Notes under the pieces: model-generated
What the model saw: the letters and a program-made list of their open reading frames with translations, nothing else
What the model was told of the DNA's origin: nothing
Databases searched by the model: none
Made by a program: the position numbers and the translations under genes
Shown: one piece after another, positions 43,557 to 54,981 of the stretch
Numbering within the stretch: the stretch's first letter is position 1
How the letters are laid out: the number at the start of each line of letters is the position of its first letter
Assembly (NCBI RefSeq): GCF_932294415.1
Contig: NC_065539.1
Location: 47,716,501-47,780,500 of the forward strand
Source of the DNA: Quercus robur
Lineage: Eukaryota > Streptophyta > Magnoliopsida > Fagales > Fagaceae
Direction: 5' to 3'
Length of the DNA stretch: 64,000 nt

Positions 43557-44514
43557 TTAGCCAGAGTGCCTAATTAATTTGTAACCAACTTACTTAGTAA
43601 ATACTAAATACAATAAATATTGTTGAGGGCAAATTCATAAGTTAATGACATAAATTATACTTTTTTTAATGGGGAATAAATTATAAAATTAAGTTATAAC
43701 TTTATCCACCTTCCTTGAAATTACCTTAATCGGTGAATTCCAGTTAATTCAAATTATAATGTTTTTTGTCATTGAATAAGAGATTAGGGTTCAAATCTTG
43801 TATGTACCAAAATCAAATAGTGTCTTAACATAATAATAAAGAACAATTATTATGAAACAGACACTATAATTTCAAATCTTAATGTATCCATCAAAAAATA
43901 AATTAGTCTAATGTTTCTCTTACAATAGCGCAAATGCCATATTAAGTATTAACCCCTCCTTGATATCAAAAAAAAAAAAAGTATTAACCCCTCCTTCCCC
44001 TGCCCCCTTCCCCCTCTATTTTACCTAATAGTATAATTTATTGTGCCAGCATGTTATAAATATAGAACTCAAGGGAAAATAAATATATAAATATATCACT
44101 TTGCATTTAGAGGATAATACTTTTGCGGAATAAATTTTTATATCAGTAACAAAGTAGGAAATTAGATTGGGTTCATTGTATGCGAAATTCTTGTATGGCC
44201 AGTTTATAGATCCCCTTCTCTTCCTCTCCATCCAAATTGACCAGTTATAAGTTCTATAAAATTGTATTAGATGTTTTTTTTTTTTTTTTTTAATAAAGAA
44301 AATAGTAAAAGTAGCAATGCCCCAAGAAGGTTGCAACTTTTTTTTTTCCTTCTTATTATTAGGTTTTACAATCCGATTGGAGGTTGTGACTTGTAAACAT
44401 CTCAGGGTCCATCTTAACATTCAATGCACAGACCTATGTGAGTTGTTCGAATTAAAGATTTGGATAGTCTATCTAAAAGTCATAAAGAATAGTTATTTAA
44501 GAAAGCTCCAGATC
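43557..44514. other. Intergenic DNA with an old SINE copy
   Basis: No gene seen. At about 43730-43870 a diverged SINE shows box B-like TTAGGGTTCAAATCTTG and the body of the copy at 16600-16760 (TAGTGTCTTA...AATAATAAAGA). A poly-T run lies at 44274-44290. Confidence 0.4.
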
Positions 44515-44620
44515 ACCACCGGGCCTTGTGCCTGAGTGGTACCCGGACTTTAGTGTCTTGTCAAGCTCGGGGTTCGATCCCCCTATAAACCAATTACCCA
44601 GCAAAAAAAAAAAAAAAAAA
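44515..44620 (+). mobile_element. Short tRNA-derived SINE with perfect target duplication
   Basis: The 106-bp unit has box A (TGCCTGAGTGG), box B (GGTTCGATCC) and an 18-base A tail. AGAAAGCTCCAGATC occurs directly before it (44500-44514) and directly after the tail (44621-44635), a perfect 15-bp target duplication. It shows a young LINE-driven insertion. It is not a tRNA gene: the acceptor stem does not pair. Confidence 0.85.
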
Positions 44621-46334
44621 AGAAAGCTCCAGATCTGGAGATGTCATGTCAAAGAGAAAAGGTTAATAAAGATAGGAGATATTAATTCAGCAAAAAAAGA
44701 TAGGGGATATTAGATATAAATATAAATTAGTAAATTGATAAATTGTTTTGATTTCTGTTATCGACAAGAAAAAATGGTACCAAAAAGGGCATGGGCCCAT
44801 GTGTATATGCCATCATTTGGTCCCATATCAACATCCCCTATTTATCTCATTACATATAAAACCTTACTCTTATTTTTTTATTTTTTCCTAAAAGCATATG
44901 AACCTCTAGTTGAATTTTTTTTTTTTTTTTAATTTTAGCATAAGAACATAATTTTTTTTTTCATTTTATTTTACATATTTACTTATCAAAACACTTTATA
45001 TTATATTATATATTTTATACTGCATTTCATTAAAATATCAAATTTTATTGATTTCTTAAAATTATTTCTCTTTATTCACGTATAATTACCACCACCCAAT
45101 CTTTTCATTAATTATTGAAATACGTAAATAAAAAATAAAAAAACTAAATGCAAAATGAATAGTGATAATGATAGTGTAAATATACGTAATTATTATAAAA
45201 ATAATATATTTTATTATAACTTTACATGGCCTGATATAGGTAAAATTTTGACTTGGTTGGTTTAGATATGATCATTTTTTCTATTATACAAGCACTAATA
45301 TAAATATTCCTATTGTTGTATGAGAATCTTATTATAAGATGGGTGTTATATTTATCAAATATATTAGATACATTCTCTCTCCCTCTGTGTTTTGATAACC
45401 CTTTTCACATCATAGGTGTTCAAGTGATGAGTTCATTGATATTGGGCTTGACATAAATTTATATTCTCAAATTTAACATATCACATTATTAGTTATGAGA
45501 TTTTTGAGTGTCTGCTGTGAGTAAAATAGTTTGGCTGAGTTGTTACTTAAAAAAAAAAAAAAAAATTTTGTGTTTATGTAATAAAGAACAGGTTTTTGAA
45601 TAAACGACGGGGTAGAGTAAATTTTGCCTTTTACCATATGGGACAGATGCTACTGAAAACCATGTGGAAGTTGGTGCAGACTGCAGAGAGAGTGTAAAAT
45701 GATTTTAGGTAACGTGATTTTATATCGTCTTCCAAGTTTTATTATAATCAAAAGCAAAACACAGTCAGTTAATAGAGAGTGGTTTCACTATGAATGTGTA
45801 TATATTATTTTTATAATCTCATTGCAAATTCCAAAATTTTAAACATTATAAATCTTCCTCGTATCTAAAGTGGTAATTTTTAAAAGCTCAGTGGGGAGTC
45901 TTTCACCCAAACCAAAAAAGTTGGAAAAAGGAAAAAGGAAAAAGGAAATATAGGATATGTTTGGCTCTATCAAAAAAGCATATTTTGTATACGTTTCAGT
46001 TTGTTGTGAGACTCACCATTAAAAAACTTGTTTGGCTTTATATTTGTATTCAATTTTATTTTCTTGAAAATGAATACAGTGGTATTTTCGAAAAAAAAAA
46101 AAAAAAAAAAATCTGTGAGTCTTACTATCACTGATTTGTCGCATCAAAGAACACTCTTTTTATTTGTTGGTGATTGTCATAAAAAAAAAGTGAAGAGAAA
46201 GACAAAGTAGAAAATGATATCAAACAAAAAGGAAAAGATAGAAACAAAAAATAAGTACAAAATTTAAGTATAGAAAATGAGTACAAAAAATAAAATTAGA
46301 AAATGAATACAAGACACAAACCATAGACCCATAA
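44621..46334. other. AT-rich intergenic DNA
   Basis: No gene seen. It holds several A and T runs (44917-44931, 45548-45565, 46090-46110) and an AAAAAGG-like short array at about 45917-45945. Confidence 0.5.
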
Positions 46335-46520
46335 GAGTATTAGCACCAGTACATGTAAAATTTATTATCTATTTTAGTATAAGAACTTACTTTTTCTATT
46401 TTACAATACCACTTTTACAAAACACTCATATCAGATTATCTATTATACTTATATTTTTATTTTAATAATCATTTTTAATCATTTATTATTGTTATTTTTA
46501 CCTTTGCAAGCTCTTATACG

Positions 46521-47321
46521 GGGTTTTTTTTAAAAATAACTATAAAACACATACTATATTATAAGTTAGACAACATTTCAAACTTATTGCATTTCTAACA
46601 ACTCGAGTCCGGTGGACTCGATTTACCCAGAAATATGACGTGGACAAAGTAGGAAATCGAGTTTACTGAACTCGATTTCTATACATAGAAATCGAGTTTA
46701 ATAAACTCAATTTCTGTGTACAAAAACCAAGTTTAACAAACTTGGTTTCTATACATAGAAACCGAGTTTATTAAAATCGATTTCTATGTATAGAAACCCA
46801 TTTCAATAAAACTGAGATGCCTGCTCAAAAAATCTCAACTCAACATTACACCCAACAAAAAAAAAAAAAAAAAAGAACATAAGACCCAGAAAACAAGACA
46901 CAACCCAAAAACCACATAGAAGATCAAATGAGAAAATGATACCGGTTGTTGGGACGGCGACGGCGACTAAACTAATATTAAAAAAAAAAAAAATTCTCTC
47001 TCCCTCTCTTCAGTCTTTAGTCAGCTCTAAGCTGAGCTGAACTCAACACCCAACTGGCGCGACAGCCGGCTTGACCTTAGGCCTTCCTCTCCCTCTCGGC
47101 GAGCCGCCAGTTGGAGCCACAGCAGGAGCCGAAGAAGCCGCAGTCTTAGCCTTCTTAGGAGGACGGCCACGTGGCCTTCCAGAGCCAGACGACGCCGCCG
47201 CTTTCTTCGTAGGCGAAGGCACTGGAGCAAAAGGGTCTCTGGGCTTAGGCGGACGGCCTCTGGGCCTAAGCGGAGACGCCACGGCACCAGGCCTAAACTA
47301 ATATTTTCTGGGTCTTATGTT

Positions 47322-47356
<35 letters not shown>

Positions 47357-47707
47357 TTGTTGTTGGGTGTAATGTTGAGTTGAGATTTTTTTAGCAGAAA
47401 TGATGAGCATTCTCAGTATTATTGAAATCGGTTTCTATACATAGAAATCGATTTTAATAAACTCGGTTTCTATGTGTAGAAACCGAGTTTGTTAAACTTT
47501 GTTTCTGTACACAGAAATTGAGTTTATTAAACTCGATTTCTATGTATAGAAATCGAATTCAGTAAACTCGATTTCCTACTTTGTCCACGTCACATTTCTG
47601 GGTAAATCGAGTCCACCAGACTCGAATTGTTAGAAATGCAATAAGTTTGAAATGTTGTCTAACTTATAATATAGTATGTGTTTTATAATTATTTTTTTTA
47701 AAAACCC
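46521..47707. mobile_element. Pack-MULE with about 370-400 bp terminal inverted repeats
   Basis: TIRs at 46521-46893 and 47304-47707 begin GGGTTTTT and are long and similar. The target duplication TCTTATACG is perfect at 9 bases (46512-46520 and 47708-47716), diagnostic of Mutator-like elements. The TIRs are made largely of alternating short palindromes of the type TCGATTTCTATACATAGAAA. No transposase is present. The 410-bp centre carries a GC-rich piece of a host HMG-Y/HMGA gene. Gene-piece capture between long TIRs defines a Pack-MULE. Confidence 0.85.
47043..47303 (-). pseudogene. Captured HMG-Y/HMGA AT-hook fragment inside the Pack-MULE
   Basis: The minus frame from the Met codon ending at 47282 encodes 79 residues with three AT-hooks: LRPRGRPPKPR, GRPRGRPPKKAK and SPRGRGRPKVK. 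AT-hooks bind the minor groove of AT-rich DNA. Order, spacing and the terminal KVKPAVAP match the C-terminal part of plant HMG-Y-related (HMGA) proteins. The N-terminal linker-histone-like domain of that family is absent, so this is a fragment. GC content is far above the flanks. The frame is intact, and a fused or new short AT-hook peptide could be made if transcribed; whether it is transcribed is unknown. Confidence 0.8.
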
Positions 47708-47802
47708 TCTTATACGCGTCTATTTTATAATATATTGTGTAAATTTTTATATTTTTTATATTTTACACTTTTTATATTTTACACCTGCTGAAGCAATTGC
47801 TC

Positions 47803-49138
47803 TAATGTTGTTGTTATGAGTACTAGTTGTTCGTTAAAATGCCCACAACGATGGCTTGAATTCGTTGCTAAAAGCTCAGCTCAAGTCTCCTGCTCTGAAA
47901 TTTGATTCGCCGGTGTCACGGTGTCTGTCGCTTAGTCCCCAAGTCACTACACCTCCTGCCATACCACTGACCCCTCCTTATCCACTCCAAGTGGGCACCA
48001 TTCACAGGTTATGATGATACATGCATATCCTTGAGTGATTTTATGATTTTATCCCCATATTTAACATAAATTAAGTTTCAAATTTTTTTGGGATAATATT
48101 AAATTTTTTAATAGAAGTTGTTTGGTAATTACAATAGGACTAGTTGATATGAATTTTTGTCGAATTAAGTTAAAATTTCTGGCCGTGAAATCCACTTATT
48201 TAAACACTAGTCTCATCACACATGCATGTGCGGTAAGACTCTTTTTTATTTTTTATTTTATGTTTAGTGTCATAATGTTTAAAAATGATATAGAAATAGT
48301 GCCCTAATTCTTAGAATATTTTCAATAAAGAAAAAAGTCTAAAACTTACGATTTTTTTTTTTTAAAGTAGTAAATTACTCTTTCAACTAGTTTGTATTTT
48401 TAAATTTAAAATGATTTAAATAAAAGATAGAAGTATTTTAGAAAATTTAAGAATTTGTGTGAGAATATTTTAGTACACAAAATGATGAAACCCAAACAGA
48501 GAATCTTGTTATTAGTAGTATAAATTATTTAATCAACTTAAAAAATATAAGTATTTAAGAAGAAATTTTACACAAATACACGTATATATACTTATATTAT
48601 GTTAGAGTAAGATTTATATTTAAAGAAAAAAAAAGTACATGCCTCCTACTATTTAATAACTAAAAGTTTTACCAAATAAGCTAGTGAAACCACTTATTTG
48701 AACATGTTTATAATAATTTTTACCTATCAGGAAACCAATATCTAAAAAGTTTTAGATGAAAGAAATAAAAACTTTAATCCAATCTTCTAATCATTATAGT
48801 AAATTGACGATATACCAACTTTTAATTTCTAACCTCTAATCATAGTTTGACCTTAATCCCATCTTCTAATCATCAAATAGTAAATTGACTAAATTCTCAC
48901 TTAGTATAATAATATTTAAAAAATAAAAAAATAAAAGAAAAATAAAAAAGAATAAAGGGTGATTCTCACACCTATTCCTTTCTTTAATAACAAAGAATCA
49001 AAGATGGCTGCCCTCTCTTATTAAAGATTGAGACAAAAGTAACCCAAAAAAGAGAGCCACCCATCTTCCCAAATCAGGAAACTACGGTTCCTTCATTGTC
49101 TTTGAGCCATTCTCTCTGTAAATTTCTCTACTTTTCAC
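47803..49138 (+). other. Upstream region of the MIEL1-like gene
   Basis: A GC-richer stretch at about 47866-48010 is open in one plus frame (LLKAQLKSPALKFDSP, SLSPQVTTPPAIPLTPP) and ends at AGG|TT. It could be an exon remnant, but I do not recognise it. The rest is AT-rich; the promoter and leader of the downstream gene lie in the last few hundred bases (CT-rich near 49100-49130). Confidence 0.4.
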
Positions 49139-52100
49139 ATGGAAGGCTCAGCAAATGAACGTCTTAGTTTTGGGAAGATGGGCTACGGGTACACACAAAC
49201 CAGCTCTATTTCCCTTATCTCAACTCACTGCGTTCAGTTTTTGATGTTATTTCCTAACTGGGTTTCTGTTTTTGTTTTGTTTTGTTTTGTTCCTCTTAAG
49301 GTGCAAGCATTATAGAAGGAGGTGCATGATTAGAGCTCCTTGTTGCAACGAGATCTACGATTGTCGCCATTGTCACAATGAGGCCACGGTATATGCTGAT
49401 GCATTATTAGTTTATTACTACACGCATACGCATACACAAAGACACAGCTTTTTGGGACTTTTTATCTTGTTTTAGATTAATATATTTGCCTTTTGTGACC
49501 TCTATTGATCTGGGTCTTTCTTAATTTTCATGCATGTTTGGTTTATTAGAACATGTTGGGGAACCCAGTTGATCGGCATGAACTCGTTAGATACGATGTT
49601 AAACAAGTACGACAATTCTGCTTTATCTGTTTGTTTCTTTTTCTTTTTTCTTTTAAAAAGAAACAATTTTTATGATTAATTTACACTGTTGTGAATTGCT
49701 AATGATGCTGTTGTTGTTGTTGTTTAAGGTTGTTTGTTCAGTTTGTGACACAGAGCAGCCGGTAAGTGTTTTGTGTGTGTGTGTGTGTGTAAGGTGATGT
49801 AAAGCTAAAAGCTTTCTTGTTCTGATTTTCTGTTATGTATTAATTGGTTTAGTTCATATTCTCTTATTGTTCCAGGTTGCTAAAGTTTGTACCAACTGTG
49901 GTGTAAATATGGGGGAATATTTTTGCGAAGTCTGCAAATTCTATGATGATGATGTAATTACACTATCTCAGATTCAACTATTTAAATGGAAAATCCAAGA
50001 AATATTTAATAAATTTTCTTTTTTTGGTGTTTTTGTTTTACCTATCAAAAAAAACTTTTTTGTCCAGATAATCTAGAATGAGATTTAATATCCTTGTTTG
50101 TTTACTTGTTCTTTTTATTGATGCAAACTGTTGTTTTAACTAATCTCAGACTGAGAAAGCGCAGTTTCATTGTGATGATTGTGGGATATGCAGGTTAGTA
50201 AGCATAGTATGATTAGTGTCTCTTTGTTTTTTTATATTTTCACTTATCATTGAATTGGTGATATCAAAGATGTACTGATCTAAATTCTGTTCTTTCTATC
50301 AGAGTTGGTGGTCGCGAGAACTTCTTTCATTGCAAAAAGTGTGGTATGCACTTCCTCCCCAGTAACTAGAAATTTGTCATTATGATTGGTTTTGTTACTT
50401 TAGTTGCACAAAGCAGAAGCAGTACGTCACTTTTTCTTCTTCTTTTTGTTTGTCTTTCTGTTAAACTTAAGTTATTATTTTTGTGTTTTGTTTTGCTTGT
50501 CCATTCATTTTTACGTGGATGCTTATCAGTTTTAATCATATTTTAATTTCCAGTGAATGTAGATAACCCAGCAAGTGCAACCCAGAGTAATACAATAAGA
50601 TTGGAGGGTTCTGGTTCCTTTTTTTGTTTAAAATAAGAAATTTAGGTGAAATGGGATGTTGCTGATTGATCCATAAATTGGGTGTCCATGGTGATATTCT
50701 TTGACTTTGCAGAATTTATCAGGCATTTTATCACCCATCTGGTCTTGCTTGAAGGAAATGTAGTTATCCTGATTGCCTTGCAAAGTTGCAATAGGAAAAG
50801 CCTTTGAATGCTTTACAATATAATATGCTGTCAAAGTTCTGATGGATCTTCTAGAGTATTATACATGAGGAAGAACTATAATTTATGATCGATCTTCTTT
50901 ACAAATGTCTAAATTTATGTTTCATCTTCAAGGGTTGGGAATATGTAAGATGTTAAAAACCTTAAGACAGGAAAAAATAGTTAAGATGTCAAAAGAATGA
51001 ATGTGTAACCAGTTCTTTTGGAGCATATTTCCCAGAAGCATAAGCCCTGTTTTATATTTTCTAATATTGAACATAAGTTTAAAAGTTTTACCTGTTTATA
51101 TTTATATGCTCTCATATAAGGGCCTTTTGCTATTGAAAGTTCCTATATTTCTGATGCCACATATATTATGGTTTCATAACTCAGTGCTTGCATGTTGGAT
51201 GTGCTCTCGTATAAAATCTTCGGCACTATGTATTTTTCTATATTGTCTTTTGTCATGTTCAAAATTGACATGCAGTTTTTCCTCCTGATTGGAGTTGACT
51301 ATGTGAGCCCCTTTTCCCAAAGAATTTGAGTATGCTCCATGAGTTATACATGCATAAATATGGTTATTTTCCCCTCTTTCTTCCCTTTTCTTTTGAATTA
51401 TATATTTTCTAATTAGAATATTTACTCCACTAATAGGGTCTTGCTATTCGGTTAGTCTGCGTGATAACCATTTGTGTGTGGAGAACTCCATGCGGCACCA
51501 TTGTCCAATATGCTATGAGGTTTGCTTCCTGTGTGCTTCATTTGTGTATTGAAATAGAATTGCTTGATGTTCTAACATATAATGGTATTTTTGTAGTATC
51601 TTTTTGACTCACTTAAGGACACAATTGTAATGAAATGTGGGCACACAATGCATTGCGAATGTTATGGAGAGATGGTAAAGCGTGACAAGTAAGCAACCTT
51701 TACTTCTTATTGCTTTAGTGTTATTTGTTGACTGGGCCAAACATTTATGTTTTTTAAGTTCTAACTTGATTTTGTCATGCCGCACAGATTCTGCTGTCCC
51801 ATATGCTCAAAGTCAGTAATAGACATGTCTAGAATCTGGAAGAGAATAGATGAGGAGGTAGACTTATTCAATTTAGCTATTCTTGCAGATACAGTATTTG
51901 ATCTGTGTATATTTATGAAGATTCAGTGGCATGTTGGTTGTGCTTCCATATAGCAATTATCTTGCGTAAACAGAAATTTCACTCCAATCTGTTATTATTA
52001 TGTTATCAGATAGAAGCAACTGCCATGCCTGAGGATTACCGTCACAAGAAGGTGCTTACTTATCATCCTTGTTCTTATCTAATAATTTGGTGCTACATTT

Positions 52101-52587
52101 CCTTGTTGCCCATATTTCAAAAATTCATGAATTCTATAAATGCTCATGCAGAGACCTTAAGCACCTTCTCTGGCTAGATTATAATTGTATTTGGGTTATG
52201 TATTGCTTGTGGTTTGCATTCATCTGGCAAATATATTTGCATGCACAAACACTACGCATTCCTAAAGAATATAGAAAAAGAAAGGTGGAAGGAAGGTGTA
52301 ATAACTGAAAAGGCCACCCCTTGTTTTTCAATGTCCAAAACTTTGAAAACTTAGCAAGGAGAAGGCACACCCGTATCCCTATCTATCACACTTATAGAAC
52401 TCTTACTACCTCTGAGCAAACTTTGCTGGAAAACACTAAGAAGCAAGAGTATTTTTTGCAGGTCTGGATACTGTGTAATGATTGCAATGATACAACTGAA
52501 GTTTACTTTCACATAATTGGGCAGAAATGCAGCCATTGCGAGTCATATAATACCCGTACAATTTCCCCTCCAGTTCTTCCTCAATGA
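49139..52587 (+). CDS. MIEL1: CHY/CTCHY/RING-H2 E3 ubiquitin ligase, MIEL1 type
   Basis: RCHY1-type ligases attach ubiquitin to target proteins; Arabidopsis MIEL1 promotes turnover of MYB factors such as MYB30 and MYB96. Exons: 49139-49188, 49301-49388, 49550-49606, 49729-49761, 49876-49953, 50150-50193, 50303-50343, 51437-51519, 51597-51688, 51788-51857, 52010-52051, 52462-52587. They total 804 nt, 267 aa, the length I recall for MIEL1. Visible: CHY zinc finger ([25 protein letters not shown]; about 15-90), CTCHY finger ([20 protein letters not shown]; about 92-150), RING-H2 (CPICYE ... [12 protein letters not shown] ... CCPIC; about 153-198), and a C-terminal zinc ribbon (CNDCN ... CSHC; about 230-250). 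All ligands are present, so it should be active. Confidence 0.94.
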
Positions 52588-53243
52588 TCATACTATTACA
52601 GAAATATATCCAGCCAGGCAGGCTTATTGAAAGCTTGCACCCTGTGGTTTTTTAAATAGAAGGGGGTATTTAATTGCTTGTTCAATCATATTGAACTGTC
52701 GTAGTGTCGTCCTTCTTAGAAGGGGATATTTATTTTGATTTTGTATCATTACATTATGATCCAAACGACTGTCACTGTATCATTCATGTACAAGCCTCGG
52801 AAACTCTCAGGCTATTCTTCTTTCTATTTATCAAGTTAGAAGAACCAAATGAGCCCTTTGGTTGTTGTAAACATTATATATGTACAGTAATTTAATGGAG
52901 CACTGTTTTCCAGTTATGGATGACTGACAATGCATGATATCTGATCATTCATTGACTGCTTTCGTTATGAAATGTGATGTGATAACCTCCATTGATGCCT
53001 ATGTGATATATAACCTTACAAGTGTTAAGAACTTGTTACATGCCTTGCAAGTGGTAGTTGCTGACCATGAGATACTGTGATAATCTGTTGATATCTCACC
53101 ACTTATAATTTCATTTGCCTGTACAACTTAACATTTCCAAGGAGGTTTATAAAGCAACCAGTACAATTGATATAGCCTTGAAAGGAAGCATTTCCACCCT
53201 GAATGACAGCAGCTAAAATAATGATTTGCTTTATGTATGCTTA
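52588..53243. other. 3' flank of the MIEL1-like gene
   Basis: The first 300 to 350 bases are the probable 3' UTR. Nothing else recognisable. Confidence 0.4.
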
Positions 53244-53464
53244 GTGTGTGTTTGGATAGCACTGATGCGTTGGGTGTTTGGCCTCTGGCCTTTTTTTGGG
53301 ATCTCATGGCACTGTTCATGGGACTGCCAAACTCAGCAAAATGCACATACCCATGCATTTTTGGGTCCTATAGCACTATTCACACATTTAAAAATTATTT
53401 TGTTATAGTGTTTTCAGTAATAAGTTTTCAGTTTTTAGTAAATAAGCGGTATCCAAACAGATTT
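53244..53464. mobile_element. Tourist-like MITE, 221 bp
   Basis: GTGTGTGTTTGGATAG at the left faces GTATCCAAACAGATTT at the right, with TTA directly outside both (53241-53243 and 53465-53467). The interior motif TTTTCAGTTTTTAG resembles the element at 42986-43294. Non-coding. Confidence 0.65.
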
Positions 53465-53699
53465 TTAATAAGAAGTAATTTCTATAATTCTGAGAATTTT
53501 TAATTTAGACATGTGTTTGTATCGTATTGGGTCCATTGCATTGATGCACCTAATGGGTCAGTTCTATTATTAATAATCTGTTTGCCTAATTGGAAAAAGG
53601 GTTTGATTTACCTCAATTACTTTTTTAATTAGATATGTCATTTTGTTTTAAATATACAATACCAAGTGGTATGTGTTTTAATTTACACATTTTATTTAA

Positions 53700-53853
53700 A
53701 TTTTTTTTTTATACAAGATAGAATTTTACTCTAACTTAATCTAAGTGTATATGTGTGTGAAACTCCCTCTTGGAGACTTGAACCCCGGCCCTTGTCCTCT
53801 ACACTCTATAAGCACTTATACTTGTGGAGTGACCATCGCACCAAGGGAGTGTA
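53700..53853 (-). mobile_element. tRNA-derived SINE, minus strand (Au-like)
   Basis: On the minus strand it starts CCTTGGTGCGATGGTCAC (box A), has GCCGGGGTTCAAGTCTCC (box B), continues TTTCACACACATATACACTT and ends in a poly-A tail (poly-T at 53700-53710 on the plus strand). The body is of a SINE type widespread in plants. Confidence 0.75.
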
Positions 53854-54981
53854 GTGACGTGATAGTCTCTCATTAAAACAAAAGGGGATTTCAATTATAA
53901 AAGTACTGGAGGTAAGTCAAACCCATTGAAAAATGTGATGGGTGGACTGGATCAAGCTTATGATTAGACCCAAATTTAAGGTTAATGGTTTGCAGGCCAA
54001 TTTGGGAAAACTACATGGACGATCCAATTCATCTATCATAGGCTGGAAGTTTGTATAGCATGCATCCCTGCTTTTTTCTGTCACTAATCTACCAATTATT
54101 TTAGAGCATATCTGAATTTCTGTCTATTCTCTTCCATTGTGTTTTTTGTTTTTTTTTTTTTTTTTTGTTTTTTTTGGTCACTAGGCGTTGTGAATGCCTG
54201 GTTTGCATTGATGATGAGGTTGGCGTTATAATTCTGATAGGCTGACAGAGGATAAGATTGCTATAAATATAATTTAAATTGTGTTTCCAAAAATTTCAAA
54301 CACCTGACTAATTTTATTTATTTAAAAAAAGCAAAAGAAAAAAAGGATAGCAAGTTCTAAATGCTGCTCCCATCCCATGTAGCTGGATTTGTAAGGTCCA
54401 GAGTCTATAGATTGTTGGGGTGACAATGCATGGTGATTGGAATATGGGGTATGAAACGAAGGCCAATTGAGTTACCTTATCAAAGTTAGTACTATTTTTT
54501 CCTCCTATCCATGTCACTAATTTATAAATTCTAAGTTTCTAACCATAAAAAGTATTAACCTTCTCAAAGTTTATATATAGCTAAAATGAAAGATGTACCT
54601 CTAAATTTGACTAAAATTTATTTATATCCTTTAACTTTATTTTCGTTCAATTGAGTCCTCTAAGTTTCAAATTTATTCAATTGAGGCTTTTGTCCAAATA
54701 CATTTTTAAAAAATGTCATGAAATATGCAACTAACTAATGATTTTTTTTTTTTTTAATAATTCTCACATAAAAAAATCTATAAATTATTTTTATTAATTT
54801 TTTAGATTTTTTTCATGTGAAAATAAATTTTTTATGGAAATTTTTAACAAAAATGTATAGAATACTTGAATTGAATAAATTTGAAGCTTAGAGGATTCAA
54901 TTGAACGGAAAAGAAAAAAAAAAGGCGGGCTATTACCTTCCATAGTTGTTATTGAGATTTTATTTTAGACTATTTTATTTA
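53854..54981. other. Intergenic DNA
   Basis: No gene seen. A poly-T run lies at 54148-54174. Confidence 0.45.

Larger units (their letters stand above)
46335..47802. mobile_element. PIF/Harbinger-like MITE hosting a nested Pack-MULE
   Basis: The left end GAGTATTAGCACCAGTACAT and right end, read in reverse, GAGCAATTGCTTCAGCAGGT form an imperfect inverted repeat that continues into GTAAAAT. TAA lies outside both ends (46332-46334 and 47803-47805). The outer element alone is only about 280 bases once the nested unit is removed. Its ends resemble those of the element at 14503-15258. Confidence 0.65.

Noticed and set aside
44515-44600. Possible tRNA gene
   Set aside because: Box A and B are present, but the acceptor stem does not pair and there is an A tail with target duplication, so it is a SINE.
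47071-47301. 76-codon plus-strand frame opposite the AT-hook piece
   Set aside because: It is the shadow of the minus-strand HMGA frame; Gly/Leu/Pro repeats mirror the AT-hook codons.
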